A stretch of DNA of 64,000 bases, from assembly GCF_900299525.1 (NCBI RefSeq), contig NZ_OMKA01000020.1, positions 186,001-250,000 of the forward strand, in the 5' to 3' direction. Of the stretch, positions 33,850 through 43,486 are shown in pieces (the first letter of the stretch is position 1; each line of letters starts with the position of its first letter). The notes under the pieces were generated by a model that saw nothing but the letters and a program-made list of their open reading frames with translations, had not been told where the DNA came from and did not search any database. This stretch comes from Aquimarina sp. Aq78 (GTDB taxonomy: Bacteria; Bacteroidota; Bacteroidia; Flavobacteriales; Flavobacteriaceae). Both the position numbers and the translations under genes were made by a program.

Positions 33850-36054
33850 ATGCCTAAATTTCCATTTTACAAACAAGCAGAGTCGAAAGATTGTGGGCCT
33901 ACTTGTATTAAGATTATCGCAAAACATTATGGAAAAGTTCTCAATACTCAAAAACTTAGATCATTAAGTGAAACCACCAGAGAAGGAAGTTCTCTTCTGG
34001 GGCTTAGTGATGCGGTAGAGGAAATAGGTTTTAGATCCCTGGGGGTAAAACTTTCTTTAAGCAAATTAGACGAGGTACCTCTACCTTGTATCGTGCACTG
34101 GAACAAAGTACATTATGTAGTTGTCTATAAAGTCAAAACTTCGCGAAAAGGTGAAATGACTATTTATGTCTCTGATCCTGCTCATGGATTGATTACCTAT
34201 ACAAAAGAGGAATTTATTAAAGCATGGATTGGTAATAATGCCGATGAGAATACAGAAGAAGGTGTAGCTCTATTAGTGGAGCCTACTCCTAAGTTTTATA
34301 ATGACAACCTGGATGAAGAGGATCAAAAATTTGGGTTTAAGTTTATATCCAAATATGTATTTAAATATAAAGCCTTTCTTTTTCAGCTGGCATTAGGTCT
34401 GGGGGCAGGAAGTTTATTACAGCTTATTACTCCGTTTTTAACGCAAAGTATAGTCGATGTCGGAATCAAAAATCAAGATCTTAATTTCATATACCTTGTA
34501 TTGATTGCAATGCTTTCTCTGTTTATTGGTAGAACATTAATCGATGTGTTAAGAAGTTGGATTTTACTTCATCTTAGTACACGTATTAATATATCGCTGA
34601 TATCAGATTTTTTTATTAAGCTCATGAACCTGCCTATCTCTTATTTTGATGTAAAAATGACGGGAGATCTTTTACAAAGAATTAATGATCACAAGCGAAT
34701 CGAGCAGATACTAACCATGTCTTCTTTAAACGTGCTATTCTCGATGGTAAATCTTATTGTGTTTAGTATCGTCCTTATCTATTATAGCGTTCCTATTTTT
34801 GGTATTTTTGCCATAGGAAGTACGTTCTATTTTGCATGGATACTTGTGTTCTTCAAAAAACGTAAAAAACTGGATTATAAACGTTTTTCGCAGATTAGTG
34901 AAGAGCAAAGTAAGGTTATTGAACTGGTAAATGGTATGCAGGAAATAAAACTGCATAATGCTGAAAAAAGAAAACGATGGAACTGGGAGTTTGTACAGGC
35001 AAAACTATTTAGAATATCTATTGAGAGCCTGGCTCTGGAGCAGTACCAAAGTGTAGGGTCTTCTTTTATTAATGAATTAAAAAATATCCTGATTACAGTT
35101 TTCTCTGCAAAACTGGTTATAGATGGTGATATCACATTAGGTATGATGCTGGCGATTACAGCCATAGTAGGGCAATTAAATGCGCCTATCTCTCAATTAA
35201 TTAATTTCTTAAGAGAACTACAGGATGCACAAATTTCTTTAGAACGTCTGGGAGAAATTCACAATAAAGAAGATGAAGAGCACCCTGGTGATGAAAAGAT
35301 TAGAGATATCTCGGCAAATTCTGGTTTTGAAATCAAGAATCTAAATTTTAGATACGTTGGTGCCGATAAACCGGTTTTAGAAAATCTCAACCTTTCTATT
35401 CCTGCTAATAAAATTACAGCTGTAGTTGGGGTTAGTGGTAGTGGAAAAACAACACTAATGAAGATCCTTCTTAAGTTCTATGAACCTGATGAAGGACAGA
35501 TTTTTATTGGTTCTCATGATTTACATAATGTATCCCAAAAAGCATGGAGAGATCAATTTGGTGTGGTTATGCAAGAAGGGTATATTTTTAATGATACCAT
35601 TGCTAATAATATTGCAGTAGGAGAAGATTATGTAGATAAGAAAAAATTAGCGCATGCAGTCGATGTTGCTAATATCAAAGAGTTTATCGAATCACTTCCT
35701 CTTTCTTATAATACCAAAATAGGGATGGAAGGTGTAGGATTGAGTACAGGGCAAAAACAAAGGCTGTTTATAGCTCGGTCGGTTTATAAAGACCCTAAAT
35801 ATTTGTTCTTTGATGAAGCCACTTCTGCTCTTGATGCCAATAATGAAAAGGTAATCATGGAAAAACTGGATACCTTCTTTAAAGACAAAACCGTAATGGT
35901 GATAGCGCATCGGTTAAGTACTGTAAAAAATGCACATCAAATTGTTGTTTTAGACAAGGGTAAAATTGTAGAAGTAGGAAATCATGAATCTCTAATTAAA
36001 GAGAAAGGAAACTATTATCACCTGGTTAAAAATCAACTCGAATTAGGGAAATAA
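33850..36054 (+). CDS. C39 peptidase-containing ABC exporter (double-glycine leader processing)
   Basis: 734 residues. The N-terminal C39 peptidase has the full catalytic set: Gln9, Cys15 (KDCGPTC), His88 (VHYVVVY) and Asp109 (VSDPAHG). A six-helix transmembrane domain covers about 165-440. The nucleotide-binding domain has Walker A GVSGSGKTT, signature LSTGQKQR (non-canonical LSTGQ for LSGGQ), Walker B YLFFDEATSALD and the switch His in IAHRLST. Such exporters cut leaders after Gly-Gly and secrete the mature peptide. The only visible GG precursor in the window is at 21219-21374. The HlyD partner is 490 bases downstream, separated by a repeat element. Confidence 0.94.
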   Translation: MPKFPFYKQAESKDCGPTCIKIIAKHYGKVLNTQKLRSLSETTREGSSLLGLSDAVEEIGFRSLGVKLSLSKLDEVPLPCIVHWNKVHYVVVYKVKTSRKGEMTIYVSDPAHGLITYTKEEFIKAWIGNNADENTEEGVALLVEPTPKFYNDNLDEEDQKFGFKFISKYVFKYKAFLFQLALGLGAGSLLQLITPFLTQSIVDVGIKNQDLNFIYLVLIAMLSLFIGRTLIDVLRSWILLHLSTRINISLISDFFIKLMNLPISYFDVKMTGDLLQRINDHKRIEQILTMSSLNVLFSMVNLIVFSIVLIYYSVPIFGIFAIGSTFYFAWILVFFKKRKKLDYKRFSQISEEQSKVIELVNGMQEIKLHNAEKRKRWNWEFVQAKLFRISIESLALEQYQSVGSSFINELKNILITVFSAKLVIDGDITLGMMLAITAIVGQLNAPISQLINFLRELQDAQISLERLGEIHNKEDEEHPGDEKIRDISANSGFEIKNLNFRYVGADKPVLENLNLSIPANKITAVVGVSGSGKTTLMKILLKFYEPDEGQIFIGSHDLHNVSQKAWRDQFGVVMQEGYIFNDTIANNIAVGEDYVDKKKLAHAVDVANIKEFIESLPLSYNTKIGMEGVGLSTGQKQRLFIARSVYKDPKYLFFDEATSALDANNEKVIMEKLDTFFKDKTVMVIAHRLSTVKNAHQIVVLDKGKIVEVGNHESLIKEKGNYYHLVKNQLELGK

Positions 36055-36131
36055 TATTTGAATTAGGAATTAGATGAAAAAAAGAAAATGTTGTTCAGAC
36101 CAAAAGTTATGAATTTGCATTATATATGTAC

Positions 36132-36366
36132 CCGTTGTGCATTTAGAAATTAATAGCATAAAAAAGCGTCAATTCGAGTGGTTTTTCGGAATAGCCTCTC
36201 GACAACGCTCGAGATGACATGAAGAAAAATTGTACTTCGGCAAGCTCAGCAGGACTATTGAGAATAGCTTTTTTGATTCAAAATTCTATTCTCGATACAC
36301 TTCTTCCTTTGGTCGAAGCACTCGAATTGACGAATTTCGAATTAAAAAAACGCAAATGCACAACGG
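36132..36366 (-). repeat. 235-bp element with 13-bp terminal inverted repeats
   Basis: CCGTTGTGCATTT (36132-36144) and AAATGCACAACGG (36354-36366) are perfect inverted ends. A second inverted pair lies inside (GTCAATTCGAGTG / CACTCGAATTGAC). No coding capacity. Relatives are at 26902-27081 and, as a fragment, at 39043-39115. It is MITE-like and lies between exporter and HlyD genes. No clear target duplication is seen. Confidence 0.8.
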
Positions 36367-36469
36367 TTATGTGTATTAAATTATATAAAAACTGTATTGT
36401 ACATGACAAAATTGAATGTTATAGAAATGAAATGGTTTGTCATTTCACATGATTTAGTGTAGTACAAAA

Positions 36470-36502
36470 AATGGATCCCAGTCTACACTGGGATGACAAA
36501 TA
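36470..36502. repeat. Short palindromic unit (GGATCCCAGT / ACTGGGATGACA)
   Basis: ATCCCAGT and ACTGGGAT form a small inverted repeat just ahead of the HlyD gene, of the same type as the one at 15641-15745. Confidence 0.5.
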
Positions 36503-36542
36503 ACTATTAAATTAAAAAAATAGCAATACATAATTAAACATT

Positions 36543-37835
36543 ATGCCAGACACCTTAGACGACATACAATTACGTAGTGAAGAAGTACAGGAAATCCTAA
36601 CCAGAGTTCCGCATTGGATGATACGATGGGGAAATCTCTTGATTTTGGTATTGGTACTACTATTATTATTTCTTTCCTGGCTGGTTAAGTATCCCGATGT
36701 GATACCTGCAGAAGCGATTATCACTACTCGAATACCACCGCAAAAAGAATATGCTCAAACTAATGGTAAAATTGAATCTCTATTTGTTAAAGACAATCAA
36801 ATTGTACCAAAAAATACTCCTCTGGCAATATTAGAAAGCAGTGCTAATTATAAAGATGTGTTTTTGCTTAAATCTATTGTCGATACCATCAAAGTAAATA
36901 CTAAATCATTTACATTTCCTATTGATGAGTTACCGGTCTTGTTTCTGGGAGATATTGAAACCAGCTATGCAATATTCGAAAACAGTTATTCTGAATATAT
37001 CCTGAATAAAGAATTACAGCCTTTTTCTAATGAAGCTATTGCAAATCAAACATCCTTATCAGAACTCTACAGACGTCTAGAAAGTCTAAAAGCTCAAAAA
37101 AGGCTTGGTAAAGCCGAACTAGAGTTTAAACGAAAAGAACTTCAGCGTCAAAAAAATCTATTTGAAAAAGGAGTAATCTCTGCACAAGAATTTGAAAGTA
37201 AAGAACTTGATTACCTGCGAACTAAACGTAATTATGAAAATAACGACGTACAGCTATCTCAAATTAATGAGAGTATTAGCAATGCTACCAAAACATCAAA
37301 AGGTACAGAAATCAATAAGAGAAAAGAAGAAATTAACCTGTTTAAAAAGGTGTTACAATCTTTTGGACAGTTAAAGAAAAGTATTAAAGACTGGGAGTTA
37401 CAATATGTACTTAAGTCAGATATCGAAGGACGTGTTTCTTTCCTTAATTTTTGGACAGAAAATCAAACTGTGACCCTAGGAGATCTTGTTTTTATTATTG
37501 TTCCTTCAGAATACTCTTCTTACCTGGCAAAAATCAAAGCTCCTTCTCAAAATTCGGGAAAAATAAAAGTGGGACAAACTGCTAATATTAGGTTAGAAAA
37601 TTTCCCTGATGATGAGTTTGGAACCCTGAAAGGTAAGGTAAAGCACATCTCTCTGTTACCAGATAAAGATGGGTTATATCTTATTGATGTCGAATTGCCC
37701 GAAAAACTAATTACTACCTATGACAAAGAAATTCCTTTTAAACAGGAAATGAGAGGTGTTGTAGAAATCGTAACTGAAGATCTTCGACTTATTGAGCGTT
37801 TCTTCTATCAATTTAGAACATTGATGGATAAGTAA
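36543..37835 (+). CDS. HlyD-family membrane fusion protein, partner of the C39 exporter
   Basis: 430 residues. A short cytoplasmic N-terminus, one transmembrane helix (about 30-50, LLILVLVLLLLFLSWLV), a split lipoyl-like domain (NGKIESLFVKDNQIV and YVLKSDIEGRVSFLNF), a long coiled-coil hairpin (about 170-270; LESLKAQKRLGKAELEFKRK) and a beta-barrel domain (VGQTANIRLENFPDDEFGTLKG). This is the periplasmic adaptor that links an inner-membrane peptide exporter to an outer-membrane channel. No TolC homologue is in the window. The start is 35 bases after a palindromic repeat, so it may need its own promoter. Confidence 0.9.
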   Translation: MPDTLDDIQLRSEEVQEILTRVPHWMIRWGNLLILVLVLLLLFLSWLVKYPDVIPAEAIITTRIPPQKEYAQTNGKIESLFVKDNQIVPKNTPLAILESSANYKDVFLLKSIVDTIKVNTKSFTFPIDELPVLFLGDIETSYAIFENSYSEYILNKELQPFSNEAIANQTSLSELYRRLESLKAQKRLGKAELEFKRKELQRQKNLFEKGVISAQEFESKELDYLRTKRNYENNDVQLSQINESISNATKTSKGTEINKRKEEINLFKKVLQSFGQLKKSIKDWELQYVLKSDIEGRVSFLNFWTENQTVTLGDLVFIIVPSEYSSYLAKIKAPSQNSGKIKVGQTANIRLENFPDDEFGTLKGKVKHISLLPDKDGLYLIDVELPEKLITTYDKEIPFKQEMRGVVEIVTEDLRLIERFFYQFRTLMDK

Positions 37836-38198
37836 ATAACGTGAGTTCTACATAAGAAAATTTACGTCAGTCAGAGTGATTTTCGATAGAAAATTGTATC
37901 GAAGACAAGTAAATTTTCAAGCAAAAGCCTAATTTCGATACAATTTTTCTCCGTTTCACTATGAAAAATCACTCAATCTGACGGCTTTTTAAAACTAAAT
38001 CCTTACATCGAATTCACGTTAAATAGATTCTCTAACGCTTTAAGAAACCTGAATTCGACGTAAGTTTAGAATTCTATAAAACCTGTCACCCTGAGCTTAT
38101 CGAAGGGCTTTTAAACTTATAATTTGCTTCGACAGGCTCAGCATGACAGTAGATGTTTTTTGCATTTTAAATACTTTCTTGCCAATACTCTAGGCAAA
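37836..38198. repeat. Two dispersed palindromic repeats in intergenic space
   Basis: At about 37837-38022 an element begins TAACGTGAgTTC and ends GAATTCACGTTA, with inner arms GTCAGTCAGAGTGATTTT / AAAATCACTCAATCTGAC. At about 38088-38152 lies a unit with CTGTCACCCTGAGCTTATCG paired with CGACAGGCTCAGCATGACAG-like sequence, a type common in marine bacteria. No gene is seen here. Confidence 0.6.
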
Positions 38199-38846
38199 CT
38201 ATACATCTACCTCTTCTGATATTTCTCCTTGAGAAGAATCAATCTCTTCTGATACTTCTTCCTGAACAGGATTAACTTCTTCTAGTATTTCTTCTTGAGA
38301 AGAATCAACCTCTTCTGATACTTCCTCTTGAGAAGAATTAATCTCATCTAATACTTCCTCTTGAGAAGAACTAGCTGCTGCCATTGGTTGAGCTTTCTCA
38401 AATTGCTCTTCCTCGCCTGAGAAATAAGGAAAAACATCCATGATAGGAGATTCTGAAATTGCAGGTACTGTATAATCACTAACAGAATCCTTCATCATAC
38501 TAATGGTATTATCATAGGCTTCCTTTACATCATTAGCCTGTACCAGCAGGTACATACTCGACTTTCTTTCCTTACCGCTTTCTTCATCATAAGAAATTAA
38601 GGAAACTTTTGATTTAAACCATCGATCAGAATTTTCAAAAGGGTGTATCTCTGCAAAATTTGCAATCTTAATATTGGTGATTTTAAATTCTTCACTAATA
38701 TATGCTGACATTTCTTCGTTGATTCTGGTTTCAGCTTCTGTATAGGATAAAGCATCAACCAGATAAGGTTCTGTTGTAACTTTCTGTACTCCAGATTCAT
38801 TTATTTTTCTATACTTTACTTTACATTCATACCAAGTAGTGCTCAT
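38199..38846 (-). CDS. DUF4494 protein with acidic C-terminal repeat tail
   Basis: 215 residues. Residues 1-150 match the DUF4494 layout (WYECKVKYRKINESG, VDALSYTEAETRINEEM, WFKSKVSLISYDEESGKERK, NVKEAYD-like segment). The usual family member ends near residue 150-160. This one continues with an acidic tail of five 11-residue repeats (SSQEEVSEEVD type). No signal peptide, so it should be cytoplasmic. Function unknown. Confidence 0.85.
   Translation of the reverse strand: MSTTWYECKVKYRKINESGVQKVTTEPYLVDALSYTEAETRINEEMSAYISEEFKITNIKIANFAEIHPFENSDRWFKSKVSLISYDEESGKERKSSMYLLVQANDVKEAYDNTISMMKDSVSDYTVPAISESPIMDVFPYFSGEEEQFEKAQPMAAASSSQEEVLDEINSSQEEVSEEVDSSQEEILEEVNPVQEEVSEEIDSSQGEISEEVDV
38205..38369 (-). 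repeat. Five tandem 33-bp repeats in the DUF4494 gene
   Basis: Units at 38205-38237, 38238-38270, 38271-38303, 38304-38336 and 38337-38369 encode SSQGEISEEVD, PVQEEVSEEID, SSQEEILEEVN, SSQEEVSEEVD and SSQEEVLDEIN. As whole-codon units they can vary in number without breaking the frame. Confidence 0.85.
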
Positions 38847-38995
38847 ATCTTTTTTTTAGGATGGCAAATATATATTTTTAAAAAAATGCTTACCATAAAT
38901 GCGCATAATAGATATTCACAATTTGAAAATTCAATGATTTCTTGATATGTATGTTCTGTTATCTAAACCGAAAATACCGAAACAGTAAACTAAAA

Positions 38996-39042
38996 AGACC
39001 TCACAGGAATACTGAAACTAGTTCAGCATGCCTGTGAGGTCT
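38996..39042 (-). terminator. Strong hairpin between DUF885 and DUF4494 genes
   Basis: AGACCTCACAGG (38996-39007) and CCTGTGAGGTCT (39031-39042) form a 12-bp stem, with an inner CTGAA/TTCAG stem. It lies downstream of the DUF885 gene (minus strand) and may terminate or protect its transcript. The same unit is a common intergenic repeat in flavobacteria. Confidence 0.5.
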
Positions 39043-39115
39043 GATCAAAAAAGCTATTCTCGATACAGTTTTTCTCCATTTTATTCCGAAAAACCACTCG
39101 AATTGACGCTTTTTA
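39043..39115 (+). repeat. Fragment of the dispersed TIR element (copy 3)
   Basis: Shares GATCAAAAAAGCTATTCTCG, TTTTTCTCC and CCGAAAAACCACTCGAATTG blocks with the 36132-36366 element. Termini are absent. Confidence 0.6.
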
Positions 39116-39151
39116 TACCATTAACATCAAAATTCGTAATGGGTTGAAGTA

Positions 39152-41023
39152 CTAAGAACCTACTTCTTCTTTAGTCTTATCTGCATTTTTACTAGCTACC
39201 CATTCTCCTATCAATTCTTCTAATATCGTAAGTGGTACAGCTCCATTAGTTAGCACTACATCATGAAACTCTCTGATATCAAACGCATCTCCAAGGGCTT
39301 TTTTTGCATTTTCGCGTAGCTCGAGAATCTTATTCATTCCTATCTTATATGCTGTAGCCTGGCTTGGCATAACAATATGACGTTCTACCATTTTCACAGC
39401 ATCACTTTCTGCATTAGGAGTATTATCAACATAATACTTAATCCCTTCTTCTCTACTCCATTTTTTGCTATGAATCCCAGTATCTACAACCAATCGGCAA
39501 GCTCTCCAAAGCTCCATTGCCAGTCTACCAAAATCTGAATACGGATCACTGTACATTCCTATTTCTTTTGGTAGTAGTTCGGTATACAATCCCCAGCCTT
39601 CTGTATATGCAGTATATCCTCCAAATTTTCTAAATTTCGGGATGTCTTGTAACTCTTGTGCGATAGATCTCTGCATATGATGTCCCGGTATACCTTCATG
39701 ATATGCCAAAGCTTCCATCTGGTATGTTGGCATTGCCGTCATATCATATAAATTGGCATAATATGTCCCTGGTCTTGCCCCATCAGGAGTTCCACTTTGA
39801 TAAAAGGCTTTTCCTGCATTTTTCTCTCTAAAAGGCTCTACTGCTTTTACAATGATATCTGCTTTGGGTTTAGTAATAAAAAGCTCATCCAACCTGGATT
39901 TCATCGTATCAATTAATCCAACTGCTTGTTTAAGGTATGCTGCTTTTCCTTCTTCGGTATTCGCTAAATAGAACTTTTTATCTTCTTTCATATACTTGAA
40001 AAAATCTTGTAATGTTCCTTCGTATTTAACTTGCTTCATAATATCCCGCATCTCACCATGAATACGAGCCACTTCTTTTAATCCCAGTTCATGAATCTGA
40101 TCTGCAGTCATCGTAGTAGTGGTCGTGCGTTGTAATGCATTATTATAAAACGCATCTCCTTTAGGAAATTTCCAGCAACCATCATCTGTAGTTGCTCTTT
40201 GTTGTTGTCCTTCTAGTAATGTGATCAAATTATCATAAGCTGGTTTCACACTGTCTATAAGTCCTTTTTCTGCTTTAGATACCAATTCGCTCTGTTCTTC
40301 ATCAGATAACTTAAGTGTTGAAATTTTACTTTTAAAGTCAGCTAATAAAGTACTTTCCTGATTAGATTTATCAAAGGGCTGCCCTACAATAATATTGCGA
40401 CTATCATCAAGAACTCTGGCAAATACAAACTTAGGAGGAAGGATTCCGTTCTTTTCTCTGATCTTTATATTTTCTATCGCTTGAGTAAACATTTCATTAA
40501 TACCATTTAATCTGGAAATGTAAGCTTCTGCATCACTCTTATCCTTGATTTTATGCATATTGATAAGAAAAGCAGGAATCCTGGACTGCATTCCAAACAT
40601 TTGATTTACAGGATAATCATAGAATCTATATTGAAAGTCTGCAATCTCATCTTCGAGATCTTTTTTCATCAATTTATAACTTAGAGCAGTTGCTTCGTTT
40701 AATTTAGAAACATCTACAGAATCTTTTAAATAGCCAAGGCGTTCTTTTGCTCTTTCTAAATCTTCTGCTTCTTGTTTAGATGAGATATCATCCCATTTAC
40801 CGTAATCGTCTGTTTTAATTCCTAAATACGTTTGCATCATTGGTGATTTGTCAATTTCTTGCTGAAACTGTGCTTCGAACCAATCGTTTAGGTTTTTTGA
40901 CTGCTCTTCGATAATGTCTGCCTGTGACGCTACATCCTGTTCTGGTTCTTTTGCTTCTTGCTTACAGCTGGTTAATGCCAGAAGAGAACAAAATAGCAAT
41001 ACACTGATTTTTACTTTGGTCAT
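39152..41023 (-). CDS. DUF885 family lipoprotein, putative metallopeptidase
   Basis: 623 residues, normal for the family. Lipobox LTSC (Cys20). The hallmark metal-binding motif AYHEGIPGHHMQRS lies at about residues 433-446, followed by YTEGWGLYTE with a further acidic ligand candidate, and by RLVVDTGIHSKKWSREE. DUF885 proteins are thought to be zinc carboxypeptidase-like enzymes acting in the periplasm; substrate unknown. Its start is 25 bases after the upstream CocE-type hydrolase, so the two form an operon. Confidence 0.9.
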   Translation of the reverse strand: MTKVKISVLLFCSLLALTSCKQEAKEPEQDVASQADIIEEQSKNLNDWFEAQFQQEIDKSPMMQTYLGIKTDDYGKWDDISSKQEAEDLERAKERLGYLKDSVDVSKLNEATALSYKLMKKDLEDEIADFQYRFYDYPVNQMFGMQSRIPAFLINMHKIKDKSDAEAYISRLNGINEMFTQAIENIKIREKNGILPPKFVFARVLDDSRNIIVGQPFDKSNQESTLLADFKSKISTLKLSDEEQSELVSKAEKGLIDSVKPAYDNLITLLEGQQQRATTDDGCWKFPKGDAFYNNALQRTTTTTMTADQIHELGLKEVARIHGEMRDIMKQVKYEGTLQDFFKYMKEDKKFYLANTEEGKAAYLKQAVGLIDTMKSRLDELFITKPKADIIVKAVEPFREKNAGKAFYQSGTPDGARPGTYYANLYDMTAMPTYQMEALAYHEGIPGHHMQRSIAQELQDIPKFRKFGGYTAYTEGWGLYTELLPKEIGMYSDPYSDFGRLAMELWRACRLVVDTGIHSKKWSREEGIKYYVDNTPNAESDAVKMVERHIVMPSQATAYKIGMNKILELRENAKKALGDAFDIREFHDVVLTNGAVPLTILEELIGEWVASKNADKTKEEVGS

Positions 41024-41048
41024 GATAGTATATATTAGGGTTTATTAG

Positions 41049-42905
41049 TTATTTTAAAATCATAACTTCTATTGTAGAATCATGATATACTTTATGTGTT
41101 TGCTTGGTAAAATCAGATTCTGTTGCCTTAAAGATATTAGGAACATAGGTTTGTGGGTTTAAATCGATTAAAGGAAACCAGGTACTCTGTACCTGAATCT
41201 GTATTTTATGTCCTTTCTTAAACGTATGATGAATATCCTGCAACTTAATATTTACATCTGTTTTTTGATTAGCAACAAAAGGTTCTGGTTTACTAAAATC
41301 ATTTCGAAAACGTCCTCTCATTACTTCACTACGAACCATCATATGGTAATTAGCCATTTTTAAATACGCCTGCGTCTCCTCTGTATCTTCGACATCATTG
41401 GGATATACATCTATCAATTTTACCGCCCAGTCCGCATCTGTACCTGTTGTAGCTACCTTTAGTTTTGCCAATACTTCTCCTGATAATGTTATATCCTCGG
41501 TAAGAACAGGAGTTTCAAAAACTAAAACATCGGGACGACGTGCTGCAAATCGTTGATCATCTGTCATATATTTTCTTGGCGTAAATACCATTTTAACATC
41601 TTCAGAATAAGGAACTGGTTTTTTAGGGTCACTTATAAATTCTGAAGCCCCTGTTCCGCTTTTACCAGACAATTCATCATTGGCAGAAAGGTAGAATGTC
41701 TTTTTCTCTACATTTGCCGGAGGCCAACTTTCATAAGAATTCCATTCCTTTTTTCCGGTATCAAAAATTTGAATTTCTGGTAATCCGGTTTTTCCATCTG
41801 CATCTCCTTTTAGAAAGTGATTAAAAAAAGTAGTTTCTACATTTTTTTGAAAATTTAAAGAAAGGTCATCCCCAAAATAGACATTACCAATAGCTTGACG
41901 TTTTTTGGTTCTTGCCCAATCTCCATGACTCCATGGTCCAAAAACCATAATGTTATAATTATCACTTTTCTTTTCGATATTTTCATAAGTCTCGAAAGGG
42001 CCATATAAATCTTCGGCATCAAATAAACCTCCCACAGTCATAACTGCTGGCTTAATTTTTTGGTTTTTTAAATGCTGAATTATTCCTCTTTTTTGCCAGA
42101 ATTCATCATAATTCGGGTGTTCTTTTAATTGTGTCCAAAACACATTATCTTCTTTATAATATTGGTCTAAAGAGCTTAAAGGTCCAGCATCCAAAAAGAA
42201 TTGATATTGATCTTTACTTTTCAGTTCTGGAAAAGTGTACCAACTCTTTGTTGTAGGTTCAGTTTTTTCATACCCAAAAACTGCTGTAGCTCTCCAATAA
42301 CTCAATAAATATGCGCCATTATGATGAAAATCATCAAAAAAGAAATCACCAATACATGCTTGTGGCGATACTGCTTTTAAAGCCGGGTGTGCATCTAATA
42401 AAGAATAAGTAGCATAGAAACCAGGATATGAGATCCCCCATATTCCTACTTTTTTATTGGTATTCGATACATTCTTTATTAACCAATCTATCGTGTCATA
42501 GGTATCACTAGCTTCATCAAATTGTTTTCCTTTTTTACCAGGAATATACGCTCTCATATTATCATATACTCCTTCACTCATCCAGCGCCCTCGCACATCC
42601 TGATAGACAACAATATTACCTTCTTTCATTAAAAACTCATTCGGGCCTATTTTAGATCTAAATTTATCCTTACCATATGGTCTCGAACTATACGGAGTTC
42701 GATGCATTAAAATTGGGTATTTTTTTGAAGTATCTTTTGGAGCATAAATTGTGGTATGAAGTTTAACTCCATCTCTCATCACAATATCAACTTCTTGTTT
42801 TGTATAGTGTTTTTTTACATCATAGGAATCTGCTTCCTGAGAAAACATAATACTTGTGCAAAGAAGCATTATGCTTCTTAAAAGAATTAATCTGACTGAT
42901 CGCAT
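41049..42905 (-). CDS. CocE/NonD-family hydrolase (X-Pro dipeptidyl-peptidase S15-like)
   Basis: 618 residues with a signal peptide (ending IMFSQE). The alpha/beta hydrolase core has VDIVMRDGVKLHTTIYAP, the nucleophile elbow GISYPGF (Ser about 160), an Asp in GGLFDAED and a His in GPWSHGDW. The C-terminal jelly-roll domain starts near FETPVLTEDITLSGEV. Relatives include alpha-amino-acid ester hydrolases and glutaryl-7-ACA acylases. A peptide or amide substrate in the periplasm is likely but unproven. It is co-oriented with the DUF885 peptidase. Confidence 0.92.
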   Translation of the reverse strand: MRSVRLILLRSIMLLCTSIMFSQEADSYDVKKHYTKQEVDIVMRDGVKLHTTIYAPKDTSKKYPILMHRTPYSSRPYGKDKFRSKIGPNEFLMKEGNIVVYQDVRGRWMSEGVYDNMRAYIPGKKGKQFDEASDTYDTIDWLIKNVSNTNKKVGIWGISYPGFYATYSLLDAHPALKAVSPQACIGDFFFDDFHHNGAYLLSYWRATAVFGYEKTEPTTKSWYTFPELKSKDQYQFFLDAGPLSSLDQYYKEDNVFWTQLKEHPNYDEFWQKRGIIQHLKNQKIKPAVMTVGGLFDAEDLYGPFETYENIEKKSDNYNIMVFGPWSHGDWARTKKRQAIGNVYFGDDLSLNFQKNVETTFFNHFLKGDADGKTGLPEIQIFDTGKKEWNSYESWPPANVEKKTFYLSANDELSGKSGTGASEFISDPKKPVPYSEDVKMVFTPRKYMTDDQRFAARRPDVLVFETPVLTEDITLSGEVLAKLKVATTGTDADWAVKLIDVYPNDVEDTEETQAYLKMANYHMMVRSEVMRGRFRNDFSKPEPFVANQKTDVNIKLQDIHHTFKKGHKIQIQVQSTWFPLIDLNPQTYVPNIFKATESDFTKQTHKVYHDSTIEVMILK

Positions 42906-43046
42906 TGGTTTAAGTTTAGTTTATTGCTGAAGATAAAAAAATGGTGCTGCGAGCCAGATAGTTTTAAGGAGATTTTAACAACTTACAATCAATATAGACA
43001 TATTGTAACAAGCTCAACCCAATATAATCAGTCTATAAGAAGTATG

Positions 43047-43448
43047 TTATTTTTCTATACATGGCTTTCCTATAACTTTTTCGAATGCTATAACTTTTGC
43101 TAAACTGTAATCGCCAAAAAGCATTTTTTTAAGTTCGAATTTTGCTTTTATGTAGTAGTTTTTATCAGACATTTCAAGTGGACTTTCGGGCCATAATTTA
43201 TCAAAATCTACTTTACTTACATATACCCATTTAATAGCATCATATGGTTCTGCAAGCCATATTCTTTTATTTCTATTTATAGATTCAAAACTATATCTTA
43301 CATAATCTTTCTGTTCTATATCAATCATTTTATATTTTATAGAAGAGTCAATTATTATCACAGAATTCGAAGTCAAAAACCGATACCTAAATAATAGAAC
43401 TAAAAAAACAAGAAAGATTACTCCACAGATACTTATAAAAATATTCAT
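43047..43448 (-). CDS. Small membrane-anchored hypothetical protein
   Basis: 133 residues. One N-terminal transmembrane helix (ISICGVIFLVFLVLLFRY), then a soluble domain with SSIKYKMIDIEQKDYVRYSF and LLFGDYSLAKVIAFEKVIGK. No family recognised. It lies 38 bases downstream of dsbD start on the same strand side (dsbD follows), so it may be an independent short unit. Confidence 0.6.
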   Translation of the reverse strand: MNIFISICGVIFLVFLVLLFRYRFLTSNSVIIIDSSIKYKMIDIEQKDYVRYSFESINRNKRIWLAEPYDAIKWVYVSKVDFDKLWPESPLEMSDKNYYIKAKFELKKMLFGDYSLAKVIAFEKVIGKPCIEK

Positions 43449-43486
43449 TATCCACCTATGGTTTTAGTGATTTTTAATGTAAAAAA

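Noticed and set aside
36219..36452. 77-codon frame with several cysteines near the C39 exporter
   Set aside because: It lies inside the TIR element and has no double-glycine leader, so it is not a peptide precursor.
38088..38152. CCCTGAG/CTCAGCATGACAG inverted repeat considered as an attachment site
   Set aside because: It is a common dispersed intergenic repeat type in marine bacteria, with no integrase nearby.
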